Shown here: positions 9,448 through 16,833 of the stretch, piece by piece | Numbering within the stretch: position 1 is the stretch's first letter | Layout of the letters: every line of letters starts with the position of its first letter | NCBI RefSeq assembly: GCF_008369915.1 | Contig: NZ_VSRN01000001.1 | Coordinates: forward strand, 3,344,501 to 3,408,500 | Origin: Dyadobacter sp. UC 10 | Lineage (GTDB): Bacteria > Bacteroidota > Bacteroidia > Cytophagales > Spirosomataceae | Length of the DNA: 64,000 nucleotides | Direction of reading: 5' to 3' | Notes under the pieces: model-generated | The model's input: the letters and a program-made list of their open reading frames with translations, nothing else | Databases searched by the model: none | Told to the model about the DNA's origin: nothing | Position numbers and translations under genes: made by a program

Positions 9448-10176
9448 GTGTTTGCAATCTTCCGGAAAGAAATAGGCAGTTTTTTTAATTCGCTGATCGC
9501 CTATATGGTGATGACCGTATTTTTGACTGCAATAGGGCTGATCGTCTGGGTTTTCCCGGAATCCAATATCCTCGACTACGGCTATGCAGATATGGGTTCC
9601 TTCTTTCGTTTGGCACCCTACGTACTTATTTTCCTGATCCCGGCGATTACCATGCGCTCGCTCGCGGAAGAAACGCGGACAGGAACCCTCGAATTGCTGC
9701 TTACCAAGCCCATCACCAATGTAGATCTGGTACTGGGTAAGTTTCTGGCCAACTGGAGCCTGGTCCTGCTTACACTTCTTCCGACCCTTATTTACTATTA
9801 CAGCATTTACCAGCTGGGCAATCCGGTGGGAAATATTGATTCTGCGGCTGTTGCGGGATCTTACATTGGCCTGCTTCTTTTCAGCGGCGCGGTGGTTTCT
9901 ATGGGCTTACTGGCCTCGGCATTGAATGAAAACCAGATCGTCGCCTTTATCCTGGGTGTCTTCCTTGCGTTTATATGGTACATTGGGTTTGGTGCCGTTT
10001 CTCAATTGCTCGAAACAGGTATTGTGGCGGAGTTGCTTCTCTGGATTTCGCTGGATGAACAGTACCTTTCACTGGGCAAAGGCCTGGTTGATTCCCGGAA
10101 CATTATATACCTGCTGAGCCTCACTGCATTTTTCCTCGTTATGACGCTTTTGAAAGTCGAAACGTTAAGGAAATGA
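9448..10176 (+). CDS. gldF: Gliding-motility ABC transporter permease GldF
   Basis: This is a 242-residue ABC-2 type permease with six hydrophobic segments. The conserved SLAEETRTGTLELLLTKP segment after the second helix is typical of GldF. In Flavobacterium GldA (ATPase), GldF and GldG form an ABC transporter needed for gliding. The only start in place is GTG at 9448, 33 bp after the DUF4199 stop. The length fits GldF. Unlike the usual arrangement, no gldG follows: the next gene is a sigma factor. The partner subunits must be elsewhere, or this is a related permease of the same family. Confidence 0.82.
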   Translation: MFAIFRKEIGSFFNSLIAYMVMTVFLTAIGLIVWVFPESNILDYGYADMGSFFRLAPYVLIFLIPAITMRSLAEETRTGTLELLLTKPITNVDLVLGKFLANWSLVLLTLLPTLIYYYSIYQLGNPVGNIDSAAVAGSYIGLLLFSGAVVSMGLLASALNENQIVAFILGVFLAFIWYIGFGAVSQLLETGIVAELLLWISLDEQYLSLGKGLVDSRNIIYLLSLTAFFLVMTLLKVETLRK

Positions 10177-10251
10177 GCCTGTTATAAATACGTTCGCGCC
10201 TTTTGATCTAAGGAACTGTGTTTAGTCGTATATAGATGAAAACACACTAAT

Positions 10252-10962
10252 ATGATCGTCTTTTACATCAAGTCAGACTCTCTTTTATCACAAAGGAATT
10301 TACGGAATTCGGGGCACAGGACGCAGGGGACAATAATTTATAACGCCTCCGGTTTGTTCTTGGGAAATTTCGCTAGATTGCCGGTAAGTAATTTACAATT
10401 AACTGTTAAGCGACTCTTGGCGACAAGCAAGGTAAAATACTCGGAAGAGGAACTCGTGCTGGCTCTCAAAAGGAATGAGCGCACCGCATTTGAATTCCTG
10501 TACGACCATTACTCAGGAGCTTTGTTTAATATCATTTCAAAAACGTTGAGGGACGAGGAGAAAGCCGCGGATGTGTTACAGGAATCCTTTCTGAAAATCT
10601 GGAAAAATATCGCTTCATACAATCCGGAAAAGGGAAGGCTATTTACATGGATCATGAATATCGCGCGGAACGGCGCTATTGACGCGGTGAGGGTGGAAGG
10701 CAGAAAACCAGTGATGAGTGATATTGACGACATAGCTGTCCGAAACGAAAAGGACGCGTACGAAGATTTACAGACGACGAGTTCGGACATGAAGGCAATC
10801 ATCGACATGCTGCGTCCGGAACGAAAAATCCTGATTGATATGGCTTATTTTCAGGGTTATACGCATGAGGAAATTTCGGAAGAACTGAGCATTCCGCTGG
10901 GTACTGTCAAGTCCCGGATCCGGACCGCATTACAAGAGTTAAAACAATACTTTGCAGTATGA
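10252..10962 (+). CDS. ECF-type RNA polymerase sigma factor
   Basis: Sigma-70 region 2 is visible as FEFLYDHYSGALFN through DVLQESFLKIWKNI, followed by the region 2.4 segment FTWIMNIARNGAIDAVR. Region 4 ends with EISEELSIPLGTVKSRIRTAL, a helix-turn-helix that reads the -35 element. The conserved part begins near residue 60 of the frame from ATG 10252. The first 55 residues look unlike sigma factors, so the true start may be further in, for example TTG at 10417. The 3' end overlaps the anti-sigma start by 4 bp, making a two-gene unit in which sigma activity is likely held by its partner. The regulon cannot be read from here. Confidence 0.9.
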   Translation: MIVFYIKSDSLLSQRNLRNSGHRTQGTIIYNASGLFLGNFARLPVSNLQLTVKRLLATSKVKYSEEELVLALKRNERTAFEFLYDHYSGALFNIISKTLRDEEKAADVLQESFLKIWKNIASYNPEKGRLFTWIMNIARNGAIDAVRVEGRKPVMSDIDDIAVRNEKDAYEDLQTTSSDMKAIIDMLRPERKILIDMAYFQGYTHEEISEELSIPLGTVKSRIRTALQELKQYFAV

Positions 10963-11873
10963 ACATCCAAGCATACATAGAGTCCGGCATATTGGAAGAA
11001 TATGTATTGGGCACTGTCTCTCCTCAGGAAAAACAGGAGGTCGAGTGTATGTCTCATATTTACCCGGAGATCAAGGAAGAGTTGCTGAGAACTGAGAATG
11101 CTTTGGAAGAATATGCATTGAAACATCAGACTCCTCCACCGGCTTCATTGAAAGAATCAATTTTCGCAAAGATAAATTTTGATTCCGAAGGTGAAATGAA
11201 TAATGAAACTCAAGACGGTACAACAACCGGCACTCAGGAAGAAATTAAAGCAAACGATGGCGCGACTCAGGTCGTCAGTTCGGATCAGGGAAAAGTGATC
11301 AGTGACGTTTTCGAAAGACCAGAGCCGGAAGTTCGGGAAGTAGCTCCTTTGTGGGCAAAGATCGCGGTTGCCGCCTCGGTACTCCTGGCGATTTTCGCAG
11401 GCTGGTCGGCCGTTCAAATGACCGAATACAAAGGGAGCAATGAACAGCTGACTGCTGAGATAGGAAGCATGAAAGATGAAATGGAAGGCATGAAAAACAG
11501 TCTTTCATACAGCGAATCGCTGGCTGGAATGTACCGTAACCCGGACTATAAAGTGGTAAAACTGGCCGGCATGCCGAAATCCCCCGAAAGTTCTGTTGCC
11601 GCCTTCTGGAACCAGCAGACGAACGAAGTAATGCTCGACGTACAAAACCTCCCGGCACCGCCCGCAGGCAAGCAATACCAGCTCTGGAGCATCGTTAATG
11701 GCGAGCCTGCACCGATGGATATGGGCGTGCTGGACAATGCGTTTAGCGGGAAAGTTTTGAAAATGAAAACAACAAAACCAGGCTCAGCCGCATTCGCCAT
11801 TACGCTGGAAAAAGCAGGAGGTGTACCATCACCGACGATGGAGGAGATGTATGTAATGGGGAAGGTGAGTTGA
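10959..11873 (+). CDS. Anti-sigma factor, RskA-like, single membrane span
   Basis: The 304-residue protein has a cytoplasmic N-terminal helical region of about 80 residues (sigma-binding in this family), a low-complexity acidic linker, one transmembrane helix near 131-153 (APLWAKIAVAASVLLAIFAG) and a periplasmic RskA-type domain from about 195. The latter carries family landmarks such as LPAPPAGKQYQLW and a C-terminal AITLEKAGG segment. It starts in the ATGA overlap with the sigma gene. No zinc-binding HxxxCxxC motif is present, so it is not a ZAS-type anti-sigma factor. A terminator follows 24 bp after the stop. Confidence 0.88.
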   Translation: MNIQAYIESGILEEYVLGTVSPQEKQEVECMSHIYPEIKEELLRTENALEEYALKHQTPPPASLKESIFAKINFDSEGEMNNETQDGTTTGTQEEIKANDGATQVVSSDQGKVISDVFERPEPEVREVAPLWAKIAVAASVLLAIFAGWSAVQMTEYKGSNEQLTAEIGSMKDEMEGMKNSLSYSESLAGMYRNPDYKVVKLAGMPKSPESSVAAFWNQQTNEVMLDVQNLPAPPAGKQYQLWSIVNGEPAPMDMGVLDNAFSGKVLKMKTTKPGSAAFAITLEKAGGVPSPTMEEMYVMGKVS

Positions 11874-11896
11874 TTGGTGATTTGATGATATAATGG

Positions 11897-11929
11897 AAGG
11901 CCCGGGCTATTTGGTTCGGGTCTTTTTTT
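11897..11929 (+). terminator. Rho-independent terminator of the sigma/anti-sigma unit
   Basis: An 8-bp stem (AAGGCCCG with CGGGTCTT, one G-T pair) around a 12-base loop is followed by a T run. The terminator lies inside the open frame of the DUF4160 remnant that follows. Confidence 0.8.
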
Positions 11930-11937
11930 ATGGTGCT

Positions 11938-12087
11938 TTGTCAGGTGAAGCAAAGTTTGAGGTAAATCATGTTAAGCTGATCGATAATAAAGGTATAAAG
12001 AGGAAAGACATTAGTTTAGCAGAATCCTTAATCGAAGAAAACAAGGAAATCATCATTGCTAAATGGAAAGAATATCATGGAAATTGA
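11938..12087 (+). pseudogene. 5'-truncated DUF4160 gene remnant
   Basis: The frame ends with KLIDNKGIKRKDISLAE and IIEENKEIIIAKWKEYH-like sequence, which resembles the C-terminal half of DUF4160 proteins (about 80 residues, often paired with DUF2442). The N-terminal half with the usual PHIHV motif is absent. Upstream of about 11938 the frame runs through the sigma-operon terminator, so those residues are not homologous. The only near starts are TTG at 11938 or an ATG at 11893 inside the terminator region. Probably a decayed gene; a short functional product cannot be excluded, because its stop overlaps the intact DUF2442 start. Confidence 0.6.
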
Positions 12088-12304
12088 GGTAAAAAGAGTT
12101 TGGTTCGAGGATGATAACATATTTATCCAAACCATATCTGGTGAAGAGCGCAGTCATCCTTTGAAGTGGTTCCCGAGACTATTAAATGCACCTACCGAAG
12201 AAAGGGAAAGCTACGAATTATCTCCTTTCGGAATTCATTGGGAGAAGCTTGATGAAGATTTAAGCTTTGAAGGTTTCTTTTCCTATTCCAAGCAGCAAGC
12301 TTAA
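12077..12304 (+). CDS. DUF2442 domain protein
   Basis: This small 75-residue protein starts MEIEVKRVWFEDD. It matches the DUF2442 pattern: an N-terminal beta strand pair, a central W-F-P-R-L stretch (HPLKWFPRLLNAP) and a C-terminal IHWEKLDEDLSFEG, which is the family's hallmark IhWp.lDeDisveGl segment. DUF2442 genes usually sit directly after DUF4160 genes, as here, where the two overlap by 11 bp. The pair has been discussed as toxin-antitoxin-like, but the activity is not known to me. The upstream partner appears truncated, so this copy may be an orphan. Confidence 0.8.
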   Translation: MEIEVKRVWFEDDNIFIQTISGEERSHPLKWFPRLLNAPTEERESYELSPFGIHWEKLDEDLSFEGFFSYSKQQA

Positions 12305-12597
12305 TATTGTCACAAAGCACGCCGGCGACAATCACATCGACTTCGCCTCCCTGCCATTCCAAATCCCGCCGGGCATCGCACGCTAGGCGCCCGGCAACCT
12401 GTCAGAGTGGAAAACCTCCTTCCCGCCAAAAACAAAGGCACCACACATAACAAATGGTTGCTATCGCCTGCACCAGGTGGGATGTAGCACTGATCCCAAG
12501 AAATGTGCGGGAGGATGAGGGTGACAGGGTTTCAGGGGTTTTCGGCTGGGAAAGGGGTGTGGTTGGAGTGAGGTGTATTGCTAGCCTTGTACCAAAA
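12305..12597. other. 293-bp non-coding stretch, probable decayed sequence
   Basis: No gene is supported here. The first 80 bases read in one + strand frame like a coding scrap (HAGDNHIDFASLPFQIPPG, then a stop) and are GC-rich compared with the AT-rich genes to the right. The rest has long but featureless frames on both strands. It lies between the convergent DUF2442 gene and the 307-residue gene and may mark the left border of an inserted islet. Confidence 0.4.
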
Positions 12598-13521
12598 CTA
12601 GACTTCTCGCGACTCGCTAATTTCGAGCAGTTCATACTCTGTCTTTTCGTTGCCTGTCTTAAATCTAGTTTTATGTATTCGAAGATGTATTTGGCATTCT
12701 TGATTTAAGAAAGTGTGATCATATTCAATGAGTTGGTCCTCATCTAAATCATAGCTTATAAAGCCAGATATCTTGCCTCCATCTTCGGTTTGAATTTCAA
12801 ATCTTCCAGAATCAAGCAATAGGCCTCGAAAAATAGCATTTATAAACAATTCCTCTTCTTCGGTATCTGCGGCAGAAACACGTTCGAATGCATCATAAAC
12901 TTGTTCTCGTGACAACGTAACTCCAACTTCTCCACTTTCCATTTTTAAAAATGAATTCTCCTCGGCAATTTCTTTAAGAAATTTTTTCAGATTGTTCAGA
13001 TTTCGTTTTGGAGTCTTCTCAACAGCCTCTTCGAATACCTCGTCACTAGTTGCAGAGTCATTGATCAACGACATAACACTCTTCATCGCCTTTGAAACAT
13101 CGATACTGTCAAAGATATCATTCATTTGTAGCTGAGTTAGTTCAACTCCAAAAGAACCAGATGGAAGAGCAGTTAAATAGAGATCTGTGTTGACTGCGTT
13201 TCTGGCTTTACCTCTTTTACCAACTTTGCCAAACCTCTCTAGCGCGGCCTGAGTTTTCAGCATTTCTTGAAACGGTGAAAGTGCTTTACTTATAAAAAGC
13301 GATTTGATTCCACGAGAGCCAACAACAGCGTTACCACTGAATAGTAACTCAATAGATGGTTCAAAGGATTCTTGTGGAAGGGTGTCTAACTCTTCTTTGA
13401 GCGTATTTAGCCGCTCATTTAAACCAACTGACATTATCGGATGATCACCGACAAGTTCTAATAGTGACTCTGTATCAGCGATTTGAGCTTTTAGGTTTTG
13501 TGTTTGTCGGTAGATGCTCAT
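12598..13521 (-). CDS. Unrecognised 307-residue protein, partner of the DUF6932 gene
   Basis: I do not recognise this family. The first 50 residues are helical and charged (coiled-coil-like). Residues 60-135 hold a mixed region with NAVVGSRGIKSLF and LPSGSFGVELTQLQ. Residues 140-235 are helical and acidic. The last 75 residues are predicted beta-rich (FEIQTEDGGKISGFISYDL onward), reminiscent of a small OB-like or barrel domain that ends many uncharacterised bacterial proteins. There is no signal peptide or membrane span, so it is probably cytoplasmic. It starts 1 bp after the stop of the DUF6932 gene, so the two are almost certainly co-translated. Base composition is clearly more AT-rich than the flanks, which suggests transfer. 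Confidence 0.75.
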   Translation of the reverse strand: MSIYRQTQNLKAQIADTESLLELVGDHPIMSVGLNERLNTLKEELDTLPQESFEPSIELLFSGNAVVGSRGIKSLFISKALSPFQEMLKTQAALERFGKVGKRGKARNAVNTDLYLTALPSGSFGVELTQLQMNDIFDSIDVSKAMKSVMSLINDSATSDEVFEEAVEKTPKRNLNNLKKFLKEIAEENSFLKMESGEVGVTLSREQVYDAFERVSAADTEEEELFINAIFRGLLLDSGRFEIQTEDGGKISGFISYDLDEDQLIEYDHTFLNQECQIHLRIHKTRFKTGNEKTEYELLEISESREV

Positions 13522-13522
13522 A

Positions 13523-14074
13523 TCACAAACTATTTAAATAATCTAACGCGGTACGATCGTCATTTGGTGTATTTAGAGGAATTCGTAACATTCCTTTCCA
13601 TACTCCAAGTCTAGAATGTGTAAATAGTTGAATCCAATAACGTGTTTGTTCGACTGTTACTTCTGGCCGAAAAGCATAATCAACTGCATAATGATCTAAC
13701 AAATAATTAGCCTTCGCCAGCTGGGAGCTTCCAAATTCGGGGAAGGAGGTTAAAATAGTTTGCTGATCTGCTATTGAAATCCCACCAAAAAAGGTTACTA
13801 CATCCAAATCTCTGGGCGGCCGTCTTTCAATTGTTTCAATGTCTGTCAAAAAGCTTCCGTCAAGCCATTGAAATCCAAAGATTACTCTGTGATTAGTCAA
13901 CTGTTCTCTGAAACTTAGGAAGTTTTTCAGGATTCTTACTCGGGTAGCTGAATGTGAGAACTTTTGGCAGAGCTCAATACTTGTACAAGGGTACGGTGAT
14001 AGATGATTTCTGTTTACTGGGTCACCAAGGTGTGGAGGAAGTACATAGTTGTGGTCAAAATCAGGAATAGGCAT
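13523..14074 (-). CDS. DUF6932 family, nucleotidyltransferase-like protein
   Basis: The 183-residue protein opens PIPDFDHNYVLPPHLG and carries WLDGSF (70-75) followed 14 residues later by DLDVV (89-93). That spacing is the G-S-x(n)-D-x-D signature of minimal nucleotidyltransferases, where the two aspartates bind metal. The opening (IPxFd..yvLPP) and this core match the layout I associate with DUF6932. The function of that family is not established. Small nucleotidyltransferases are frequent in toxin-antitoxin and phage-defence modules, and the gene sits among such genes here. It is first in a two-gene unit with the 307-residue protein 1 bp downstream. Upstream is a 228-bp AT-rich gap likely to hold the promoter, with a small hairpin (AGCAACA/TGTTGCT) near 14165-14190. 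Confidence 0.75.
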   Translation of the reverse strand: MPIPDFDHNYVLPPHLGDPVNRNHLSPYPCTSIELCQKFSHSATRVRILKNFLSFREQLTNHRVIFGFQWLDGSFLTDIETIERRPPRDLDVVTFFGGISIADQQTILTSFPEFGSSQLAKANYLLDHYAVDYAFRPEVTVEQTRYWIQLFTHSRLGVWKGMLRIPLNTPNDDRTALDYLNSL

Positions 14075-14302
14075 TGGTTATGTATATAGAGGATGGTAAA
14101 ATACATAAGCAAACAAAAAACTTTCCATCAACAAAGGTTTCAACCAGATACTTATTAAGCGGTAGCAACACTTAGAAGATGTTGCTGGCCCCAAGTTCTA
14201 TTTTTTATGTAATTACAAGATGCAAGATCGTGTCTTAATCAAATAGTAAATACGTTTTTACTCATAGTTTGCGTCCCAATATTTTTACTTGAAGCGCACG
14301 AT

Positions 14303-14461
14303 TCACTTTTCCCAAGGTTTAATTTTAACAATTTCGCTCCCTCTCATCACAACTAGTGGAGTGCCTTTTTGCTTCTTGAACTCAACAACTTTCTCATGAG
14401 TTCTTTTTATTCCCAATAAAATTTTTTCTTGCAATGCTAGCTCTTTTTCAAATACGCTCAT
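14303..14461 (-). CDS. 52-residue protein overlapping the zeta-like kinase gene, candidate antitoxin
   Basis: It starts MSVFEKELALQEK and ends VKIKPWEK, a basic, largely helical small protein. The ATG at 14461 lies inside the 3' end of the zeta-like gene, overlapping it by 14 bp in another frame, so translational coupling is likely. A longer frame reaches 14503, but it lies wholly inside the upstream gene. A small gene in this position after a zeta-family kinase suggests an antitoxin or modulator. That is inference; it does not look like the known epsilon or PezA antitoxins. The order toxin-then-partner is the reverse of classical epsilon-zeta. Confidence 0.6.
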   Translation of the reverse strand: MSVFEKELALQEKILLGIKRTHEKVVEFKKQKGTPLVVMRGSEIVKIKPWEK

Positions 14462-15032
14462 AAAAATTGCGAAGCTGATTAAATTTGTCTTTTTGAAATA
14501 CATTTAAACTATAATCTCTTGATCTTTTTGCGATTAATTCTTCGTCTTCAAAGGAATTGTCAATTATGAAAGCAAGATCAACTATTGGTAAGTAGATATC
14601 AAATAAATTCTTGATTCCTTTTACATACCGCCTTTCAATCACATCAGGCTCAATATTGTGCCCACCTTCTGAAACTCTCATGCGGACACGCTCTTTCGCT
14701 AATTCAACATCATTGAGCCAGTAAAAAATCAACGTTACTATAAAGCCTTTTTTCTTCGCCTCTTCAATTTTGGGCTTATAGCTTCGTGTAGATAATGTCG
14801 TCTCAAATGCAAAACTGTCATTTCCGTTCAGTAGTTCATTAACCCTGCCTAACATAATTCGCCCGGCTTCTAGTTCAACTTTTTCTGGTTGAAATGGAGA
14901 CACTCCCTTGGCAATTTCATCCGCATTTACGAATTCTTTGCAGTCTAAAATCTCTGGTAGTATAGCAAACGAGGCGGCTGTTTTTCCAGCACCGTTACAA
15001 CCCGCAATGATATATAGATTCTTTTCTAGCAT
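14448..15032 (-). CDS. Zeta-toxin-like P-loop kinase (COG4185 type)
   Basis: The 194-residue protein has a Walker A motif, AGCNGAGKT (10-18), followed by FVNADEIAKG in place of the zeta sugar-binding aspartate segment, then FETTLSTRSY and an arginine-rich lid (ELAKERVRMRVSEGGHNI). These are features of the zeta-toxin-related ATPase/kinase family. Zeta toxins phosphorylate UDP-N-acetylglucosamine and block wall synthesis. Many short homologues like this are unproved, so the substrate remains open. The downstream 52-residue gene overlaps it by 14 bp. The region is AT-rich relative to the window. Confidence 0.85.
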   Translation of the reverse strand: MLEKNLYIIAGCNGAGKTAASFAILPEILDCKEFVNADEIAKGVSPFQPEKVELEAGRIMLGRVNELLNGNDSFAFETTLSTRSYKPKIEEAKKKGFIVTLIFYWLNDVELAKERVRMRVSEGGHNIEPDVIERRYVKGIKNLFDIYLPIVDLAFIIDNSFEDEELIAKRSRDYSLNVFQKDKFNQLRNFYERI

Positions 15033-15065
15033 TGTATTGAAGAATGCACGGTTATCGCGACAAGT

Positions 15066-15488
15066 TTATTTCCCCCCAATCAACCGCTCCAACCTCCCCA
15101 TCATCTCGTCCTTCTCCTTCAACATCCGTTCATAAAGCTCCATTTTCTCATCGTGTAATCTTCTTATTTCGGCGATTGAATTGACGGTGAAAGTTGAATG
15201 CGGATTTCCAAGATATGCCTGATCGTGGAATGTATTGGAGATAATGTTAATGGCTTGATCCTCATCAAAATTCCGAATTGCCTCAGCTGGTATTTTAAGT
15301 ATCGCCGAAACCTGCTCCAAAATGTCGGAATCGATCTTTTCTTTTTGTTCGAGGAGCGAGATCTTTTGCTGGTTCCATTCTTCGCCGAGCTCGAAGGCGA
15401 GGAAATCTTGTTTGATTCCGAGCATTTCCCGGAAGCGTTTCAAATTGCGGCCCTCATGGATCTTCGGGTTGGAGGTAGTGGGTGTCAT
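15066..15488 (-). CDS. XRE-like helix-turn-helix regulator with coiled-coil tail
   Basis: The 140-residue protein contains an N-terminal helix-turn-helix in NLKRFREMLGIKQDFLAFEL with LSLLEQKEKI-like recognition (QQKISLLEQKEKID), which resembles XRE/Cro domains found in Bacteroidota. The last 35 residues (LHDEKMELYERMLKEKDEMM) form a predicted coiled coil, probably for dimerisation. It lies 33 bp upstream of the zeta-like gene on the same strand and could control it. Composition is closer to the chromosome than that of the zeta-like gene, so it may also be a resident gene next to the islet. Confidence 0.78.
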   Translation of the reverse strand: MTPTTSNPKIHEGRNLKRFREMLGIKQDFLAFELGEEWNQQKISLLEQKEKIDSDILEQVSAILKIPAEAIRNFDEDQAINIISNTFHDQAYLGNPHSTFTVNSIAEIRRLHDEKMELYERMLKEKDEMMGRLERLIGGK

Positions 15489-15697
15489 GCGGAAATGGGT
15501 TTCGTTGAAAAGGCAATTTATATAAATCCATCGTTAAATTTTTGGGTAATTTACTTGCATTGGATGTAAGATACCCGCCGGGCAAGTTGGGTACCTTTCA
15601 CCGGAAGCCGTGCTTTGTGGCGCGGGAGTGAGAAGCTCCGGCCGCCCAGCCGCCATCATGGGCGACAAATTATTTCACACATTAAAAACCCGAAAAA

Positions 15698-15964
15698 ATG
15701 AACACAAAAACACACATGACCGATCCCTCGGACGCGGTATTACTGGCGTACGGACAAATGGTGCGTGATTTATTGAGCAGTAGCACCGCGGAGCGCTGGA
15801 ATGAGCAACTCTGGGCGATGTTTGACGGATACATTCTCGGCTTGCAAGAGTTGGGCCACGCACCGGAATTGCATCACACTTACTTTTCCTTCAAAGAGTT
15901 GCTGGAATTTTTTGAGCATGTGGAGGAGATCAGGGTGGGGGATTCGTCGTCAGGTAAAAAGTAA
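15698..15964 (+). CDS. Small hypothetical protein, 88 residues
   Basis: I recognise no family. The product is acidic, probably all helical (LLAYGQMVRDLLSS, EQLWAMFDGYILGLQELG, FKELLEFFEHVEEI) and has no signal peptide. The ATG is preceded by A-rich sequence, which serves as a ribosome landing site in many Bacteroidota. Codon use looks normal and the frame is compact, so it is probably real. It stands alone between the XRE gene (divergent) and a beta-barrel gene 62 bp downstream. The 200 bp before it are GC-rich in the middle, with no clear element. Confidence 0.6.
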   Translation: MNTKTHMTDPSDAVLLAYGQMVRDLLSSSTAERWNEQLWAMFDGYILGLQELGHAPELHHTYFSFKELLEFFEHVEEIRVGDSSSGKK

Positions 15965-16026
15965 AAATTTTGAACAAAAATGATTATATAGCATTCGGAA
16001 TCAATGTGTTTGACCTTTTTCTGTAA

Positions 16027-16710
16027 ATGTGTATGAGCAAGTTTTCTACGATTTTGGTGGCGGCTGTCATTTTCCTTTCTTTTTCTGCAAAAGCGCAGAA
16101 AGCCCCGGCTTGGGAGTTGGGTGTCCAGGGCGAATATGGGCGCGATTGGTATCATAAAAGTTACGCGCCTGAAATCAATTACGAGGGTTTGATCACGGAT
16201 TTTTCTTCCAGCCGCTCGTGGGGCGCGGGTTTCTATTTTGAAAGGTCGTTGAATACGCGCTGGTCTGTACTGGGGCAGGCGGGTTATGCGCAAAAGAAAA
16301 TTCACCCGCAGCTTTTTCATTATCCCAGCCAAACCACATCGCATTATTATATCCGGGAACTGCATCACAGGATTGCAGCGGATGCGGGCATGCGGCTTTA
16401 TTTGAATCCGGAATCACGCTTGAAGGTTTTTGTGGACGGCAAACTGGGCGGGAATTTCTTCCTCTCAATCGTGCAGCGCAAAGCCGGCTATGGTGAGATA
16501 GCGGATATAGCGGTCAAAAATGTTTTTGGCTTTCAGCGCGTCGCTCCGGTTGCATCAGCCTCGGCCGGTCTCAAATGGTCGCGACTAACCATTTCGGCGG
16601 AGTATAGAGACGATTTGATGGTTTCAAAACGGAGCGATAAGATGAGCGGCGTTTCAGGTAGGGGTTTGTTTGGGAAAGTTGGGGTGGCGTTGTTTCGGGG
16701 GAAGAGGTAA
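16027..16710 (+). CDS. Outer-membrane beta-barrel protein with signal peptide
   Basis: The 227-residue protein starts MCMSKFSTILVAAVIFLSF and has a signal peptide ending SAKAQ near residue 24. The mature part shows alternating aromatic and glycine strands (WGAGFYFERSL, WSVLGQAGYAQKK, AADAGMRLYLN, GLFGKVGVALFRGKR) as in small porin-like or PorT-type barrels. A second ATG six bases in (16033) could be the start. No enzymatic motif is seen. A bidirectional terminator follows at 16776-16833. Confidence 0.75.
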   Translation: MCMSKFSTILVAAVIFLSFSAKAQKAPAWELGVQGEYGRDWYHKSYAPEINYEGLITDFSSSRSWGAGFYFERSLNTRWSVLGQAGYAQKKIHPQLFHYPSQTTSHYYIRELHHRIAADAGMRLYLNPESRLKVFVDGKLGGNFFLSIVQRKAGYGEIADIAVKNVFGFQRVAPVASASAGLKWSRLTISAEYRDDLMVSKRSDKMSGVSGRGLFGKVGVALFRGKR

Positions 16711-16775
16711 GTAGGATCGATATTGAGCTCCCTATGCTGGGAAAGGGCGGACAAGCAGTTGAATTTGTTTTAAAC

Positions 16776-16833
16776 AAAAAGCGAGCAACATCACTGCGCC
16801 AGTCCTGGCATCAAGATGTTCGCTCGCTTTTTT
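16776..16833. terminator. Bidirectional terminator between convergent genes
   Basis: A long stem (AAAAAGCGAGC with GCTCGCTTTTT, extended by ACATC/GATGT) has an A run on one side and a T run on the other. It lies between the barrel gene (+) and the oxidoreductase lipoprotein gene (-). Confidence 0.8.

Noticed and set aside
10959..11873. Zinc-binding anti-sigma factor
   Set aside because: No H-x3-C-x2-C motif is seen; the RskA-type C-terminal domain fits better.
12402..12708. Overlapping frames on both strands between DUF2442 and the 307-residue gene
   Set aside because: Neither has a ribosome site or recognisable domain; the + strand one runs into the end of the supported minus-strand gene.
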